Shown: one piece after another, positions 34,349-42,455 of the stretch
How positions within the stretch are numbered: the first letter of the stretch is position 1
How the letters are laid out: the number at the start of each line of letters is the position of its first letter
Made by a program: the position numbers and the translations under genes
IMG/VR virus record: IMGVR_UViG_3300032287_004273
Span: 1 to 64,000 of that record
DNA from: a virus
Direction: 5' to 3' (one strand)
DNA length: 64,000 bases
Notes under the pieces: generated by a model
The model's input: only the letters and a program-made list of their open reading frames with translations
Told to the model about the DNA's origin: nothing
Databases searched by the model: none

Positions 34349-35524
34349 ATGCTCAAGAAAACGGAACAGTTGTCAGCTACCGATAAAATCATATCGGCAA
34401 GAATTAAATTGCTCTTAAGTCAACCGTTTTTCGGAAATATTGTATCTCGTCTCGAATTAGTCGAGACGAGACAATTTCCAACTGGAGCAACTGATGGATA
34501 TAGATTATATTTTAATCCAGACTTTATTGATAAATTAACTTCAGCAGAAGTTTTATTTTTTGTTGCTCATGAGGCTTGCCATATCATTTTTCTTTATTGG
34601 GAAAGGCAGAATGATAGAATCAGTCAAATGTGGAATGCTGCTTCTGACTATGCCGCTAATGATATTTTAAAAGTAAATAAAATTGGCAAATTAGTTAATG
34701 ATTGTCTTTGGAGTGATAAGTATAAAAATTCTTATTCTGAAGAGATTTACGACGATCTGCAAAAAAATGCGCCCAAAAATGCTGCTGCATACGATAAATT
34801 CTTAAAAGATTTAGCTTCAAAGATTCTTGATACTCATCTGCCAATGGATAAAGATGGCGATGGCAATCAAAGAACTCAGGAAGAAATTGATACTTTAGTT
34901 AATCAAATCAAACAAGATATCATTTCTGGAATCCAATCTTGTGATTCTGGAAATAGACCTCAAGGAATTGATAGAATTGTTGGATCTATCACGAATCCTC
35001 AATTATCTTGGCAAGAAGTCATTCGCCAAAAGTGCAAATCAAAAATAAAAAATGATTTTACTTTTATGCGACCAAGTAAAAGATCTTTTCATACTGGAGT
35101 GTATCTGCCAAGCATGCACGTAGAAGATCATATTGATATCTGCATTGCATTTGATGTTTCTGGCTCAATTGGAGATGATCTAATTTCACTATTCAAATCT
35201 GAGATCTTGGGAATTATTTCTGATTTTAAGTCTTGGAATATCAAAATGTGGAGTTTTGATACCAAAGTATACAATGTCAAAGAATACTCGTCGGATGGCG
35301 ATTCTGGCGTACTTGAATACGAACCTCAAGGTGGAGGAGGAACTGACTTCGAATGCAATTGGGAATATATGAAAAAGCATGAAATAGATCCTAAGCTTTT
35401 CATTATGTTTACCGATCTATATCCATACGGAGGTTGGGGAGATCCAAATTATTGTGATACAATTTTCGTAGGCTACCACAACAAAACAACTATAGCTCCA
35501 TTTGGAGAAACAATTCATTTATGA
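34349..35524 (+). CDS. VWA-domain protein with HExxH-type metal site (DUF2201-like)
   Basis: 391 residues. The N-terminal half holds H74-E-A-C-H78 in a helix (FFVAHEACHIIFLYWE), the pattern of zinc metallopeptidases. Residues 167-179 (DKDGDGNQRTQEE) match a 12-residue EF-hand calcium loop. The C-terminal VWA domain has the MIDAS sequence D269-V-S-G-S273 and a late F-T-D. MoxR partner proteins of this type are known in bacteria; a phage-borne pair is unusual. ATGA overlap with the following gene. Confidence 0.75.
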   Translation: MLKKTEQLSATDKIISARIKLLLSQPFFGNIVSRLELVETRQFPTGATDGYRLYFNPDFIDKLTSAEVLFFVAHEACHIIFLYWERQNDRISQMWNAASDYAANDILKVNKIGKLVNDCLWSDKYKNSYSEEIYDDLQKNAPKNAAAYDKFLKDLASKILDTHLPMDKDGDGNQRTQEEIDTLVNQIKQDIISGIQSCDSGNRPQGIDRIVGSITNPQLSWQEVIRQKCKSKIKNDFTFMRPSKRSFHTGVYLPSMHVEDHIDICIAFDVSGSIGDDLISLFKSEILGIISDFKSWNIKMWSFDTKVYNVKEYSSDGDSGVLEYEPQGGGGTDFECNWEYMKKHEIDPKLFIMFTDLYPYGGWGDPNYCDTIFVGYHNKTTIAPFGETIHL

Positions 35525-35895
35525 CGCTTTATAAAAAGGTTGGAAGAAAATATGTTGCAGTAAGCGACACTGAGGCTTATTCTGGACTAGACAATGGTCA
35601 CTGGCTGATTTCTATCGAAAAGGGTTCGACAAGCTGCAGAAGGGCAATTAATCCAGCTTTTGCTGAATTAGAACTCGCTTGCCTCTTGACAAGTCATAGG
35701 GTTGTGAGCTATCTTAGTGAAGTTAGTGCTGGTAGACCAAAGAGTCGACCTTTGACAGAAAAAGAACAAAAGGCATTGAAGGCTTTTTACAAGATAGCTG
35801 GAAAAGATTGCTTGTTATATTGGGAATATCCCTCTCTGCAAGAAATGGCAGAAAAAATAATTAAATTAATTGCTTCAAACGGAAAATGTACTTAA
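35521..35895 (+). CDS. Hypothetical protein linked to MoxR/VWA
   Basis: 124 residues, translationally coupled (ATGA) to the VWA gene. Begins MTLYKKVGRKYVAVSDTEAY and contains G-S-T-S-C-R-R-A-I-N-P-A-F-A-E-L-E and a C-terminal helix. Not recognised; position suggests an accessory of the MoxR pair. Confidence 0.5.
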   Translation: MTLYKKVGRKYVAVSDTEAYSGLDNGHWLISIEKGSTSCRRAINPAFAELELACLLTSHRVVSYLSEVSAGRPKSRPLTEKEQKALKAFYKIAGKDCLLYWEYPSLQEMAEKIIKLIASNGKCT

Positions 35896-35950
35896 ACTTA
35901 TTGATGTTATATTTGATAATATTCCACACACCAAAATTTTTTAAAAACTT

Positions 35951-36202
35951 ATGACTGACATTAATTATGAATTTATAGTAATTGAAACTATTAAAACTTA
36001 TTTAAGCAATTCGAAGAAAGAAATTGAAATTAATTTAAATTCTTCAATCATCGATATTGGAATTGACTCACTAGATATGATAGAGATAGGTCTTTTGATC
36101 GAAGAAAAATACAAAATAAATGTCCCCGTAGATGATCTTTTGGGAAAGTCAGTTAACTCAATACAAGATTTAATTTTCTTTCTTCAAGAAAGCAACTCAT
36201 AA
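35951..36202 (+). CDS. acpP: Acyl carrier protein
   Basis: 83 residues. The phosphopantetheine site D39-S40-L-D-M-I-E lies in I-I-D-I-G-I-D-S-L-D-M, followed by the acidic helix 2-3 (IEEKYKINVPVDDLLGKSVN) of type-II ACPs. Length is normal for an ACP. No ketosynthase or acyltransferase is seen nearby, so it would have to use host enzymes. Possible uses: lipid or surface-glycan acylation, or sequestration of acyl groups. Followed at once (TAATG) by a membrane protein. Confidence 0.85.
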   Translation: MTDINYEFIVIETIKTYLSNSKKEIEINLNSSIIDIGIDSLDMIEIGLLIEEKYKINVPVDDLLGKSVNSIQDLIFFLQESNS

Positions 36203-36363
36203 TGATTGCATTATTTAATTCTTTTTTAAATCTTTTTGAAAAAATCTTAAAAAGATGTGTTTTAGTATGTTTTGCAACAATTGCATTTCCATTTGTAATG
36301 ATAGCTTTTATGTTTGGAATAATAAATTTACAAAAAATAAATACAGAAGAAGATGAAGACTGA
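36202..36363 (+). CDS. Small membrane protein next to ACP
   Basis: 53 residues. An amphipathic N-terminus (MIALFNSFLNLFEKILKRC) precedes one long hydrophobic helix (VLVCFATIAFPFVMIAFMFG) and an acidic tail (NTEEDED). The ATG overlaps the ACP stop by a base and it overlaps the next gene by 11. Function unknown. Confidence 0.55.
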   Translation: MIALFNSFLNLFEKILKRCVLVCFATIAFPFVMIAFMFGIINLQKINTEEDED

Positions 36364-36559
36364 ATCGCTAGAAATAAATTTAAATGAATTTACTAAAGAA
36401 GAATTAATCCTTCTTATTGAAATGGCTCACTCTAAGGACATGACTTTTAATGAGTGTATTGTTTTTATAATTAAAAAAGCATTAAATGAATTCGAAACAA
36501 TTGTCGAAACAATTGAAAGACTCAGAGCTGAACGAGCAACTTCAGATTCTGAAGAATGA
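36353..36559 (+). CDS. Ribbon-helix-helix-like small protein
   Basis: 68 residues. A strand then two helices (LEINLNEFTKEELILLIEMA, TFNECIVFIIKKALNEFE) gives the plan of a short ribbon-helix-helix or antitoxin-like DNA binder, but the basic strand residues expected for DNA contact are missing. Low confidence in function. Confidence 0.45.
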   Translation: MKTESLEINLNEFTKEELILLIEMAHSKDMTFNECIVFIIKKALNEFETIVETIERLRAERATSDSEE

Positions 36560-37103
36560 GTATTTGGCTCGAAAAACTTTTCATCTAATAAAGACTGGAA
36601 AGGAACCTAAAAGAAAAAACTTATTTAAAAATTTATTTTACCTTGCTGGATTTGGAGATAAGTATTTGTTAATGATGTCTACTGGACACAAAAGTATTAA
36701 TTCTGAACTTTATCAATTTTGCAAAATAAAAACAAAAGAAATAATAGATGAAGACATGGCAGATTTCATGATTTCAAGCGTTTCTGAAATTTGCAGCAAA
36801 TATTTAAATTTAGTTTCTTTTAATTTAAATAAATCTTATGTTTGGACTTTAGAAATAGCTTATTCCGACGTTCAATGGGAAAATATAGATTTAGAACTTT
36901 TATGTAATCATTCTGACAACATAGATATTGTTAATTATTTTCCCAGTATTATTAATTTTAAAAAAATTCCGCAAAATATTAAAAATATTTTAGAAGAAAA
37001 AAAGATAGCTTTTGAAACCAAAAAAGAACTCGAAAGACAGCAGATTATGGTTGACTATCTTCTTTCTAAAGGTTATAATGTTCAAAAACCAAAATATGAA
37101 TAG
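36486..37103 (+). CDS. Hypothetical protein
   Basis: 205 residues; the ATG at 36486 lies 74 bases inside the previous gene, so the true start could be later. Contains a basic region (GKEPKRKNLFKNLFYLAGFG) and a helical C-terminus. Not recognised. Overlaps the following gene by 8 bases. Confidence 0.45.
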   Translation: MNSKQLSKQLKDSELNEQLQILKNEYLARKTFHLIKTGKEPKRKNLFKNLFYLAGFGDKYLLMMSTGHKSINSELYQFCKIKTKEIIDEDMADFMISSVSEICSKYLNLVSFNLNKSYVWTLEIAYSDVQWENIDLELLCNHSDNIDIVNYFPSIINFKKIPQNIKNILEEKKIAFETKKELERQQIMVDYLLSKGYNVQKPKYE

Positions 37104-37599
37104 ACATACTAAATTAAGTGTAAAACAACCTTACTTATCATTAAACAAACTCGTCTTTGACGAGGTCTTTGAATTTGACTTTTTTGATTTGAGTTCTTTG
37201 CAATTCTCGCTTTCAGAAGTTCAAAAGCAAGAAGGAAATGAAAAGTTTAATTTTGAAATCAAAATTAATAGTAGCAAATGCACTATAAAATACTCAAGAT
37301 TTCAAAAAGAAAATGAAGATATTTCGCTCGAAACTTTTGAAAAAATTCTGGAAGGCAAAGGTTATCTGATTGTCAAGCCAGTTAAGCCAGCAGTTAAACT
37401 AGCTGAGTCAATTAAACCACTAGATCCAAAACAATTTAAAATTGAACCTCTTTCAACAGCACAAATTGCAGATATAAAGAACTCTTTTGTAAAGAACTCT
37501 TTTGATACAAGGTTTATACCCACCATTACGACAGATTATTTAAGTAATTTATATCCGAATGGATTAACTTCCGCTAATACCTCAAATACAAATAAATAA
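37096..37599 (+). CDS. Hypothetical protein
   Basis: 167 residues from ATG 37096, which sits inside the stop region of the previous gene; the longer frame is rejected. Beta-rich start (KQPYLSLNKLVFDEVFEFDF), Pro/Lys-rich linker (LIVKPVKPAVKLAESIKP) and a C-terminal Asn/Ser tail. Reads like a minor structural or adaptor protein. Confidence 0.45.
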   Translation: MNRHTKLSVKQPYLSLNKLVFDEVFEFDFFDLSSLQFSLSEVQKQEGNEKFNFEIKINSSKCTIKYSRFQKENEDISLETFEKILEGKGYLIVKPVKPAVKLAESIKPLDPKQFKIEPLSTAQIADIKNSFVKNSFDTRFIPTITTDYLSNLYPNGLTSANTSNTNK

Positions 37600-37600
37600 C

Positions 37601-37879
37601 ATGAAAATCAAAAACATAATCATTGGAGCAATTTTAATGAGCGCATCTATCGTTTCAGCTATTAAAGCTGTCGATAATAAACAGCCTAAATATTGTCCTG
37701 TTGTTGAGCCAATTTTAATTAATCCAGCGGATCTTTACGCTCAAAGTAGTGAGGAACAGCAATTTATTACTGAAGAGCATTGCTCAAAATGTCAATCTGG
37801 AGTTTTTAGATCTAGGATTGATGATCCAAAAAATGAAAAAGGATTAAGTTGCACGTTTTGCGGTTTCACTAAGTCTTAA
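37601..37879 (+). CDS. Signal-anchored zinc-ribbon protein
   Basis: 92 residues. An N-terminal membrane/signal segment (MKIKNIIIGAILMSASIVSA) and a C-terminal zinc ribbon with C-S-K-C ... C-T-F-C spacing, joined by a Pro-rich linker. A metal-binding domain outside the inner membrane is implied. Starts directly after the previous stop (TAACATG). Confidence 0.55.
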   Translation: MKIKNIIIGAILMSASIVSAIKAVDNKQPKYCPVVEPILINPADLYAQSSEEQQFITEEHCSKCQSGVFRSRIDDPKNEKGLSCTFCGFTKS

Positions 37880-37885
37880 TAGCCT

Positions 37886-38134
37886 ATGATTCCAGAAATA
37901 GGTAAAAAATATAATATAAATTATCTTCCTTGGCCAAGCTTCATAAAAGAACAATCCCTAGATAAGTATAAGGGTATTGGAACTTATGGAGGAGATTCAA
38001 GGATTGAAACCTATGGAATGGAATATGGAGCAGAAGCAAGTGAAATAATTTATTGGTTTACTGATCTAGAAGGTGGAAAGTGTGGTTGGTTCTCGTCCGA
38101 GGATATCATTTCAGAATATAAAGAAGAAGTGTAA
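37886..38134 (+). CDS. Hypothetical protein
   Basis: 82 residues, rich in Gly, Tyr and acidic residues (GGDSRIETYGMEYGAEASEI); C-terminal G-G-K-C-G-W-F-S-S-E-D resembles small phage proteins that bind nucleic acid, but no family can be named. Confidence 0.45.
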   Translation: MIPEIGKKYNINYLPWPSFIKEQSLDKYKGIGTYGGDSRIETYGMEYGAEASEIIYWFTDLEGGKCGWFSSEDIISEYKEEV

Positions 38135-38143
38135 TATTATTAC

Positions 38144-38482
38144 ATGGATTCTAATCATTTAAAAGAGTACGGCATAGACATAGGTCTTTTGGTGAGTGGT
38201 TTGTTCGGAGCCATACTTCTTACAAGCAAAGGTTCGGCTATGAACCTTCCTAGAACCATATCAAGTTTAGTTGGTGGTGCCGCTTCAGCCAATTATATTA
38301 CCCCTATCGTAGTTAATATTGCAAAATTAGACAATACACATTATCATTATGGTATAGCCTTCTTATTAGGATTCTTGGGCCTCAAAGGAATTGAATATTT
38401 TAGTAAAAAATTAATTCCCGAAGTTGTCGAAGAGCAACTCCCAGTAAAAAAGGCTAGAAAAACAACCAAAAAGAAAATTTAA
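38144..38482 (+). CDS. Membrane protein, holin-like
   Basis: 112 residues with two to three hydrophobic segments (IGLLVSGLFGAILLTS, SSLVGGAASANYITPIVVNI, GIAFLLGFLGLKGIEYFS) and a very basic tail (VKKARKTTKKKI). The G-x-x-x-A/S-A-N-Y-I-T-P pattern and Lys tail recall small phage holins. A second membrane gene follows by TAATATG, giving a holin/antiholin-like pair; this is inference. Confidence 0.55.
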   Translation: MDSNHLKEYGIDIGLLVSGLFGAILLTSKGSAMNLPRTISSLVGGAASANYITPIVVNIAKLDNTHYHYGIAFLLGFLGLKGIEYFSKKLIPEVVEEQLPVKKARKTTKKKI

Positions 38483-38483
38483 T

Positions 38484-38861
38484 ATGACTGGAATAGTATT
38501 AATCAATGCGATCTCAAATATAACAACATCAATTTCTTCATTAGCTTTGCTTTTACATGTTTTTGGAGATCCAGATAATGAAATTTGGGATAATAAAATT
38601 AAAGCTTGGCTTGCAAAAATCGGTTTAAGCGTAATGATTTGTGGTGCCACATCTAACGCATTGACGCTATCAAATCCTCCTCCAACAGAAGTAGTTTTAA
38701 ACGTAGGCATTGCTTTGACGCTATTCTGGCTATCTTGGTGGCAATGGGAACTCTTCCAAAGAATGCACAAAAAAGCTTCAGTTAAACAAGAGCAAAAGCC
38801 AGCAACAAAACCAACATTAAAAAGAACTTCTAGACCTAAAACGGTCAAGAAAAATGCTTAA
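38484..38861 (+). CDS. Membrane protein paired with the holin candidate
   Basis: 125 residues. Three hydrophobic segments (VLINAISNITTSISSLALLLH, IGLSVMICGATSNAL, VVLNVGIALTLFWLSWWQWELF) and a Lys/Arg/Pro-rich C-terminus. Tryptophan-rich third helix. Probably a partner or regulator of the preceding membrane protein. Overlaps the next gene by 8 bases. Confidence 0.5.
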   Translation: MTGIVLINAISNITTSISSLALLLHVFGDPDNEIWDNKIKAWLAKIGLSVMICGATSNALTLSNPPPTEVVLNVGIALTLFWLSWWQWELFQRMHKKASVKQEQKPATKPTLKRTSRPKTVKKNA

Positions 38862-39546
38862 AAGGCTTTTTAATTTTAAATTTTCTAGTCTCAGTCTTTT
38901 TTCCAAGGCTGAGACTCTTGGCGTATACGTACAATATCCAATAGCAGACTTAGAGTGCGCTCAAGCATTAGGAGTAATTTGTAAAAAAAAATATAAAATT
39001 AAATATTTAAACCATAAAACTTTGACAAAAAAATCTTTAGAAAAGATTGATTGTTTAGCTTTCCCAGGTGGTTTGGGAGATTCTGATAATTTTGATCATT
39101 TACTAAAGGATAAAAAGAAAATCGTCCAAGATTACGTCGCTAACGGTGGCAAATATTTAGGTATTTGCATGGGTGGATATCTTGCGGGTAAATATTATTT
39201 TAATATATTAAAAAATGTAGACGCTGTTCAGTATATTAAAAGAAAAAGAGCTGAATTACGATACGAACAAGAAACCGTAACTCCAATTAGATGGAGAGGT
39301 AAAACATACAAAATGTTTTTTTATGATGGCTGCGCTTTAGTTGGAGATCAATCTAGCTTTAAGACAATCGCAAGATATAAAAATGGCGATCCTATGGCCA
39401 TTATTCAAGGTAATGTCGGCATTATTGGATGCCATCCAGAAAGCCCTAAATACTGGTATGAAAACATGCCGTTCGAAAAATATTGGCATGGAGGACGAGA
39501 TCACGAATTACTGCTTGACTTTATTGAGGAATTGATGCAGAATTAA
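38854..39546 (+). CDS. Class I glutamine-amidotransferase-like protein (BPL_N type)
   Basis: 230 residues. The nucleophile elbow G-I-C-M-G-G-Y-L-A-G (res ~100-109) and preceding F-P-G-G-L-G-D-S-D are the DJ-1/PfpI-amidotransferase pattern of BPL_N domains. A later H-P-E-S-P (GCHPESPKYW) supplies the catalytic His-Glu. The whole protein is the domain alone. Catalytic role unknown; amidase or peptide-bond activity is plausible. Confidence 0.65.
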   Translation: MLKRLFNFKFSSLSLFSKAETLGVYVQYPIADLECAQALGVICKKKYKIKYLNHKTLTKKSLEKIDCLAFPGGLGDSDNFDHLLKDKKKIVQDYVANGGKYLGICMGGYLAGKYYFNILKNVDAVQYIKRKRAELRYEQETVTPIRWRGKTYKMFFYDGCALVGDQSSFKTIARYKNGDPMAIIQGNVGIIGCHPESPKYWYENMPFEKYWHGGRDHELLLDFIEELMQN

Positions 39547-39552
39547 TGCAGA

Positions 39553-39780
39553 ATGAAGAATAAAAACGAAACAATCTTTATCGTAAGCAATCAAATTGTC
39601 TTCCCCAATTCAAAAATCAATTGGCCCGATTTAAATTATCCAGATTCTGGCGAAACAATTCTTCGATATTTGCACCTAATTGATTATTCAAACAAAAAAA
39701 TTCAATTAGATTCTGCAAACGGCCCTTGGTTTGAAAATTCTCAGCTTCCATCTGGCGTAGGTTTTTATAAAAAGATTTAA
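39553..39780 (+). CDS. Hypothetical protein
   Basis: 75 residues; beta-type composition with N-S-K-I-N-W-P-D-L-N-Y-P-D-S-G-E-T-I-L-R-Y. Unrecognised. Confidence 0.45.
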   Translation: MKNKNETIFIVSNQIVFPNSKINWPDLNYPDSGETILRYLHLIDYSNKKIQLDSANGPWFENSQLPSGVGFYKKI

Positions 39781-39782
39781 TT

Positions 39783-39944
39783 ATGCAGAACGGAAAAGGT
39801 TCAAAACCAAGACCAATTAAAAATTTTAGTAAGTTTGCGGATAATTGGGACGAAATTAATTGGAACAATAAAAAGCCTAAAAAAAATGAAAAAAGTAAAA
39901 ATCAAAACGCTGTGCTCGACTTGTCTGGACCCATTAGAAGTTGA
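39783..39944 (+). CDS. Conserved short basic phage protein (NGKGSKPRP)
   Basis: 53 residues. N-G-K-G-S-K-P-R-P-x-x-N-F-S-K-F-A-D-N-W-D-E-I-N-W fits a small, widespread phage protein family whose start reads N-G-K-G-S-x-x-R-P and whose middle reads N-W/Y-D-x-I-x-W. Disordered and basic, probably nucleic-acid associated. The next gene begins inside it in another frame (39886), a 59-base overlap. Confidence 0.6.
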   Translation: MQNGKGSKPRPIKNFSKFADNWDEINWNNKKPKKNEKSKNQNAVLDLSGPIRS

Positions 39945-40107
39945 ATGGTCTGAGGAAATGAATTGGGCTGGTGAAACAGTTACCGCTCACGAATACATGG
40001 CAAAAGCGTTAAATTCAGACTTTGCAAAGATCTGCTGTGATAAATGCTTGGATGAAATGCCAGATTTTGATTTTAGCGATCCAAATTATAATGTGGAGTA
40101 CGTATGA
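39886..40107 (+). CDS. Cysteine-pair (zinc-ribbon-like) protein
   Basis: 73 residues. Two C-x2-C pairs (LCSTCLDP and ICCDKCLDE) separated by ~36 residues can form a zinc ribbon. An acidic C-terminus follows. ATG lies within the previous gene; four bases overlap the next (ATGA). Confidence 0.6.
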   Translation: MKKVKIKTLCSTCLDPLEVEWSEEMNWAGETVTAHEYMAKALNSDFAKICCDKCLDEMPDFDFSDPNYNVEYV

Positions 40108-40280
40108 ATTTATACAAAAAAGAACCAGAAACTTCAGAACTTGAATCCGTGACAACTCTTGTTCCAGAGGTTGGAAGTGTTGCTGATTTAATAGATTATT
40201 TAATTGATCAGCAAAACAAATATAAAAACCACGAACTCTTTTATAGTTTCGTAAGATCAAAGAAGGTGTATGGAGAATGA
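40104..40280 (+). CDS. Hypothetical protein
   Basis: 58 residues, mostly helical (VGSVADLIDYLIDQQNKYKN). ATG overlaps the previous stop by four bases. Unrecognised. Confidence 0.45.
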   Translation: MNLYKKEPETSELESVTTLVPEVGSVADLIDYLIDQQNKYKNHELFYSFVRSKKVYGE

Positions 40281-40575
40281 CGATTCACTAATGGTCCAAA
40301 TAGAAGAACAGGATTATCATAAACTTGTAGACACTATTATAGAAGAGTCTTATCTTTTAGAAGATGAAGATTTAAAATTATACAATAAACTTCTCACTAA
40401 GAAAAGACAAGAATTTGATAAGTCTTGTGGGCTCAAATTTGTTTCAGTAACTAGAAAAAACACATTAGACGGAGAAGACGAATTTGAAGATTACGTAAGA
40501 TATACTTATTATCATAATTTTAAAGTAATAGATAAGAAAAAATACACTTGGGCAAAAATAAAATATGGAATCTAA
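40270..40575 (+). CDS. Hypothetical protein, I-K-Y-G-I family member 2
   Basis: 101 residues ending K-K-Y-T-W-A-K-I-K-Y-G-I, matching the C-termini of genes at 31212 and 48581. The N-terminal half is strongly acidic and helical. Overlaps both neighbours by about ten bases. Confidence 0.5.
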   Translation: MENDDSLMVQIEEQDYHKLVDTIIEESYLLEDEDLKLYNKLLTKKRQEFDKSCGLKFVSVTRKNTLDGEDEFEDYVRYTYYHNFKVIDKKKYTWAKIKYGI

Positions 40576-40786
40576 CAAAACTATGAGCGAATCAAATGAA
40601 TATTTAGTTTCATTCTTTGAGAATGATAATTGGTGGACCAGATATGAAAGCGCCGATAAAAATAGCGCAATCAAATTCTTTAATGAAGCTAAAGCAAATG
40701 AATCTTACAAAGATTGGCGACTAATTAAAAAGACAGTCTCTTTTGAAGTGCTTTATAATGATGCGGCTCAGTTGGATCTGTTTTAA
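40565..40786 (+). CDS. Hypothetical protein
   Basis: 73 residues with W-W-T-R-Y-E-S-A-D-K-N-S-A-I-K-F-F-N-E-A-K-A, a strand-helix pattern, and D-W-R-L-I-K-K. Unrecognised. Joined to the next gene by TAATATG. Confidence 0.45.
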   Translation: MESNKTMSESNEYLVSFFENDNWWTRYESADKNSAIKFFNEAKANESYKDWRLIKKTVSFEVLYNDAAQLDLF

Positions 40787-40787
40787 T

Positions 40788-40883
40788 ATGAATAAAATTT
40801 TATTAGTGATTGGATCAATCATAGTTTTAGTTTTTGGAGGCTTGACAACTGGTCTTTTATTTGCTTATCTAATGAAGCAATGA
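40788..40883 (+). CDS. 31-residue membrane microprotein
   Basis: A single hydrophobic helix (KILLVIGSIIVLVFGGLTTG) with L-F-A-Y-L-M-K-Q at the end. Perfect junctions on both sides (TAATATG before, ATGA after) support a real gene despite the length. Confidence 0.6.
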   Translation: MNKILLVIGSIIVLVFGGLTTGLLFAYLMKQ

Positions 40884-41101
40884 TATACCTACTCAAGATC
40901 TACAAGAGAGATAAAAGAAAAAAAACTGGCTATCGTTTCTGTGGTGAGTACGAATACGATAGAAAAGACCCGCATTCGATGCATAGAGAGATAAAAGAGC
41001 TATATCCTTTATATTCTCGCGAGGAAGGGTATATGTTCCAAGTCTTTGAAAAAGAAAATCCACCATTTGCTTCAACCAAAGATCCTGTATATCAAGCATG
41101 A
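40880..41101 (+). CDS. Hypothetical basic protein
   Basis: 73 residues; N-terminus YLLKIYKRDKRKKTGYRF is very basic, followed by an acidic-aromatic part. Overlaps neighbours by 4 bases on both sides. Unrecognised. Confidence 0.45.
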   Translation: MIYLLKIYKRDKRKKTGYRFCGEYEYDRKDPHSMHREIKELYPLYSREEGYMFQVFEKENPPFASTKDPVYQA

Positions 41102-41559
41102 AAATCTTCTTAGATGGCCACAAACCATTCGAAAAACATTTCAAAATTAAATTTGATGAGCCCAAAATTAAAATCCATAGTAATGGATTTATTTCTGTTA
41201 CTATAGATTGGCATTCAAAGAAGGGTTGTGAGCATTTCTGGAGATTTAAATATCCAGATTTGACCCACAAAATGTTTGGCGGCGAAACAATCTTTAAAAG
41301 AAAAAAATATTTAACTAAAGCTGCTGCATTTAATTTTCCAGATCTAAATGTAGATAATGAGGATTGCAAGAAGGTGGATTTTAAAGAATTAAAAATGGCT
41401 TCTTGGTTTGATATATGCATTGGATCAGAAACGGAAGAAGAATTTTATAAAGATAGATATGATTACATTTTCTTCGAGAATACAAAATATGGTTTAGTTT
41501 GTTGGTTTGCGCCAGAAGGTTGGGAAGATTGGAATAACGCAAAAGATTTCGCACAATGA
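41098..41559 (+). CDS. Hypothetical protein
   Basis: 153 residues, rich in Lys, Phe and Trp. Contains S-V-T-I-D-W-H-S-K-K-G-C-E-H-F-W and an acidic C-terminal region (EGWEDWNNAKDFAQ). Not recognised. ATGA overlaps at both ends. Confidence 0.5.
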   Translation: MKIFLDGHKPFEKHFKIKFDEPKIKIHSNGFISVTIDWHSKKGCEHFWRFKYPDLTHKMFGGETIFKRKKYLTKAAAFNFPDLNVDNEDCKKVDFKELKMASWFDICIGSETEEEFYKDRYDYIFFENTKYGLVCWFAPEGWEDWNNAKDFAQ

Positions 41560-41771
41560 AACAACTACCAAATATCGGTTCCAAAATAATCTACAAGGGC
41601 ACTCCACAATATTTTTGGTTTAAAAATATTATTGAAGATGCCAACAATCTTCTAGAGATTGGAAAAGAGTATACAATTTCTAGGATGAGATTGAACTCTA
41701 GTTGGGTTAGCGTAGTGTTGGAAGAGTTCCCAGATAATAAATTTTCTTTAAGTTTTTTTAATTATGAATGA
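41556..41771 (+). CDS. Small SH3-like protein
   Basis: 71 residues: L-P-N-I-G-S-K-I-I-Y-K-G, then L-E-I-G-K-E-Y-T-I-S-R-M-R, W-V-S-V-V-L-E-E-F. The G-K-x-Y-T-I-x-x and V-L-E-E-F pattern fits small SH3-type phage proteins. Function unknown. Confidence 0.5.
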   Translation: MKQLPNIGSKIIYKGTPQYFWFKNIIEDANNLLEIGKEYTISRMRLNSSWVSVVLEEFPDNKFSLSFFNYE

Positions 41772-42003
41772 CCTAATATCCATCAAAAAAGTAACTATTA
41801 ATAATCATGATCATGCAGCAGTTAAGTTTAATCCAGACGAAGACATTAGTATGTCTTTCATACAAAATGCCGTATTTTCTTTGATTGTCACTGCTATACG
41901 TCCTCTCGAAGAAGAACAAAAACATATGTTTGTTCAATCTATTAAAGATAATATGTCCAAACTTGATTTGATCCAATTATCGAAAATGACAGAGATGAAA
42001 TGA
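41764..42003 (+). CDS. Hypothetical protein
   Basis: 79 residues; half helical (SMSFIQNAVFSLIVTAIRPL). Overlaps the previous gene by 8. Unrecognised. Confidence 0.4.
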   Translation: MNDLISIKKVTINNHDHAAVKFNPDEDISMSFIQNAVFSLIVTAIRPLEEEQKHMFVQSIKDNMSKLDLIQLSKMTEMK

Positions 42004-42009
42004 AATGCG

Positions 42010-42255
42010 ATGAGTAGTTTAAGTGGACAGAACAGCAATGGACGCATTAGTGGTACACGTTCGAGTCGTGTCTCATCGACCTTATTTTATCAATTACGAG
42101 AGTTGGATAGAAAGATTTCAAAAATTGACGACAACATAATATTCTGGCTTAGAATCTTTGATCACAAAGAAGCAAATAAATTAATAAAGAAAAGAGAAGT
42201 TCTCGATAAAAAGAGGCAGCAAGTCAGAAATAAAAGAAAAAAGTATGAAGCATAA
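42010..42255 (+). CDS. Basic coiled-coil protein
   Basis: 81 residues; Ser/Arg-rich start (NGRISGTRSSRVSSTLFYQL), then a very charged coiled coil with Lys and Arg. Likely nucleic-acid binding; unrecognised. Confidence 0.45.
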   Translation: MSSLSGQNSNGRISGTRSSRVSSTLFYQLRELDRKISKIDDNIIFWLRIFDHKEANKLIKKREVLDKKRQQVRNKRKKYEA

Positions 42256-42454
42256 AATTGCTTATAAATTTTACTCCTATGAATGTGGCGACGGATGTTG
42301 CACTGAAACTGGGTACGATTGGTACGTAGACGGAGAATTTATTCTTCGTAGTCCAAGCGAGGACGCTGGATGGATGGCAGTAATACGAAAACTAGGAATT
42401 GATGCCACATTGGTTGGGTTGGATGAGAATGATGAAGAAATTTGGGAATTATAA
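42245..42454 (+). CDS. Hypothetical protein with CGDGCC motif
   Basis: 69 residues; Y-E-C-G-D-G-C-C-T-E near the N-terminus could bind metal, followed by D-W-Y-V-D-G-E. Recognisable as a phage small-protein type but without a function. Confidence 0.5.
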   Translation: MKHKIAYKFYSYECGDGCCTETGYDWYVDGEFILRSPSEDAGWMAVIRKLGIDATLVGLDENDEEIWEL

Positions 42455-42455
42455 T

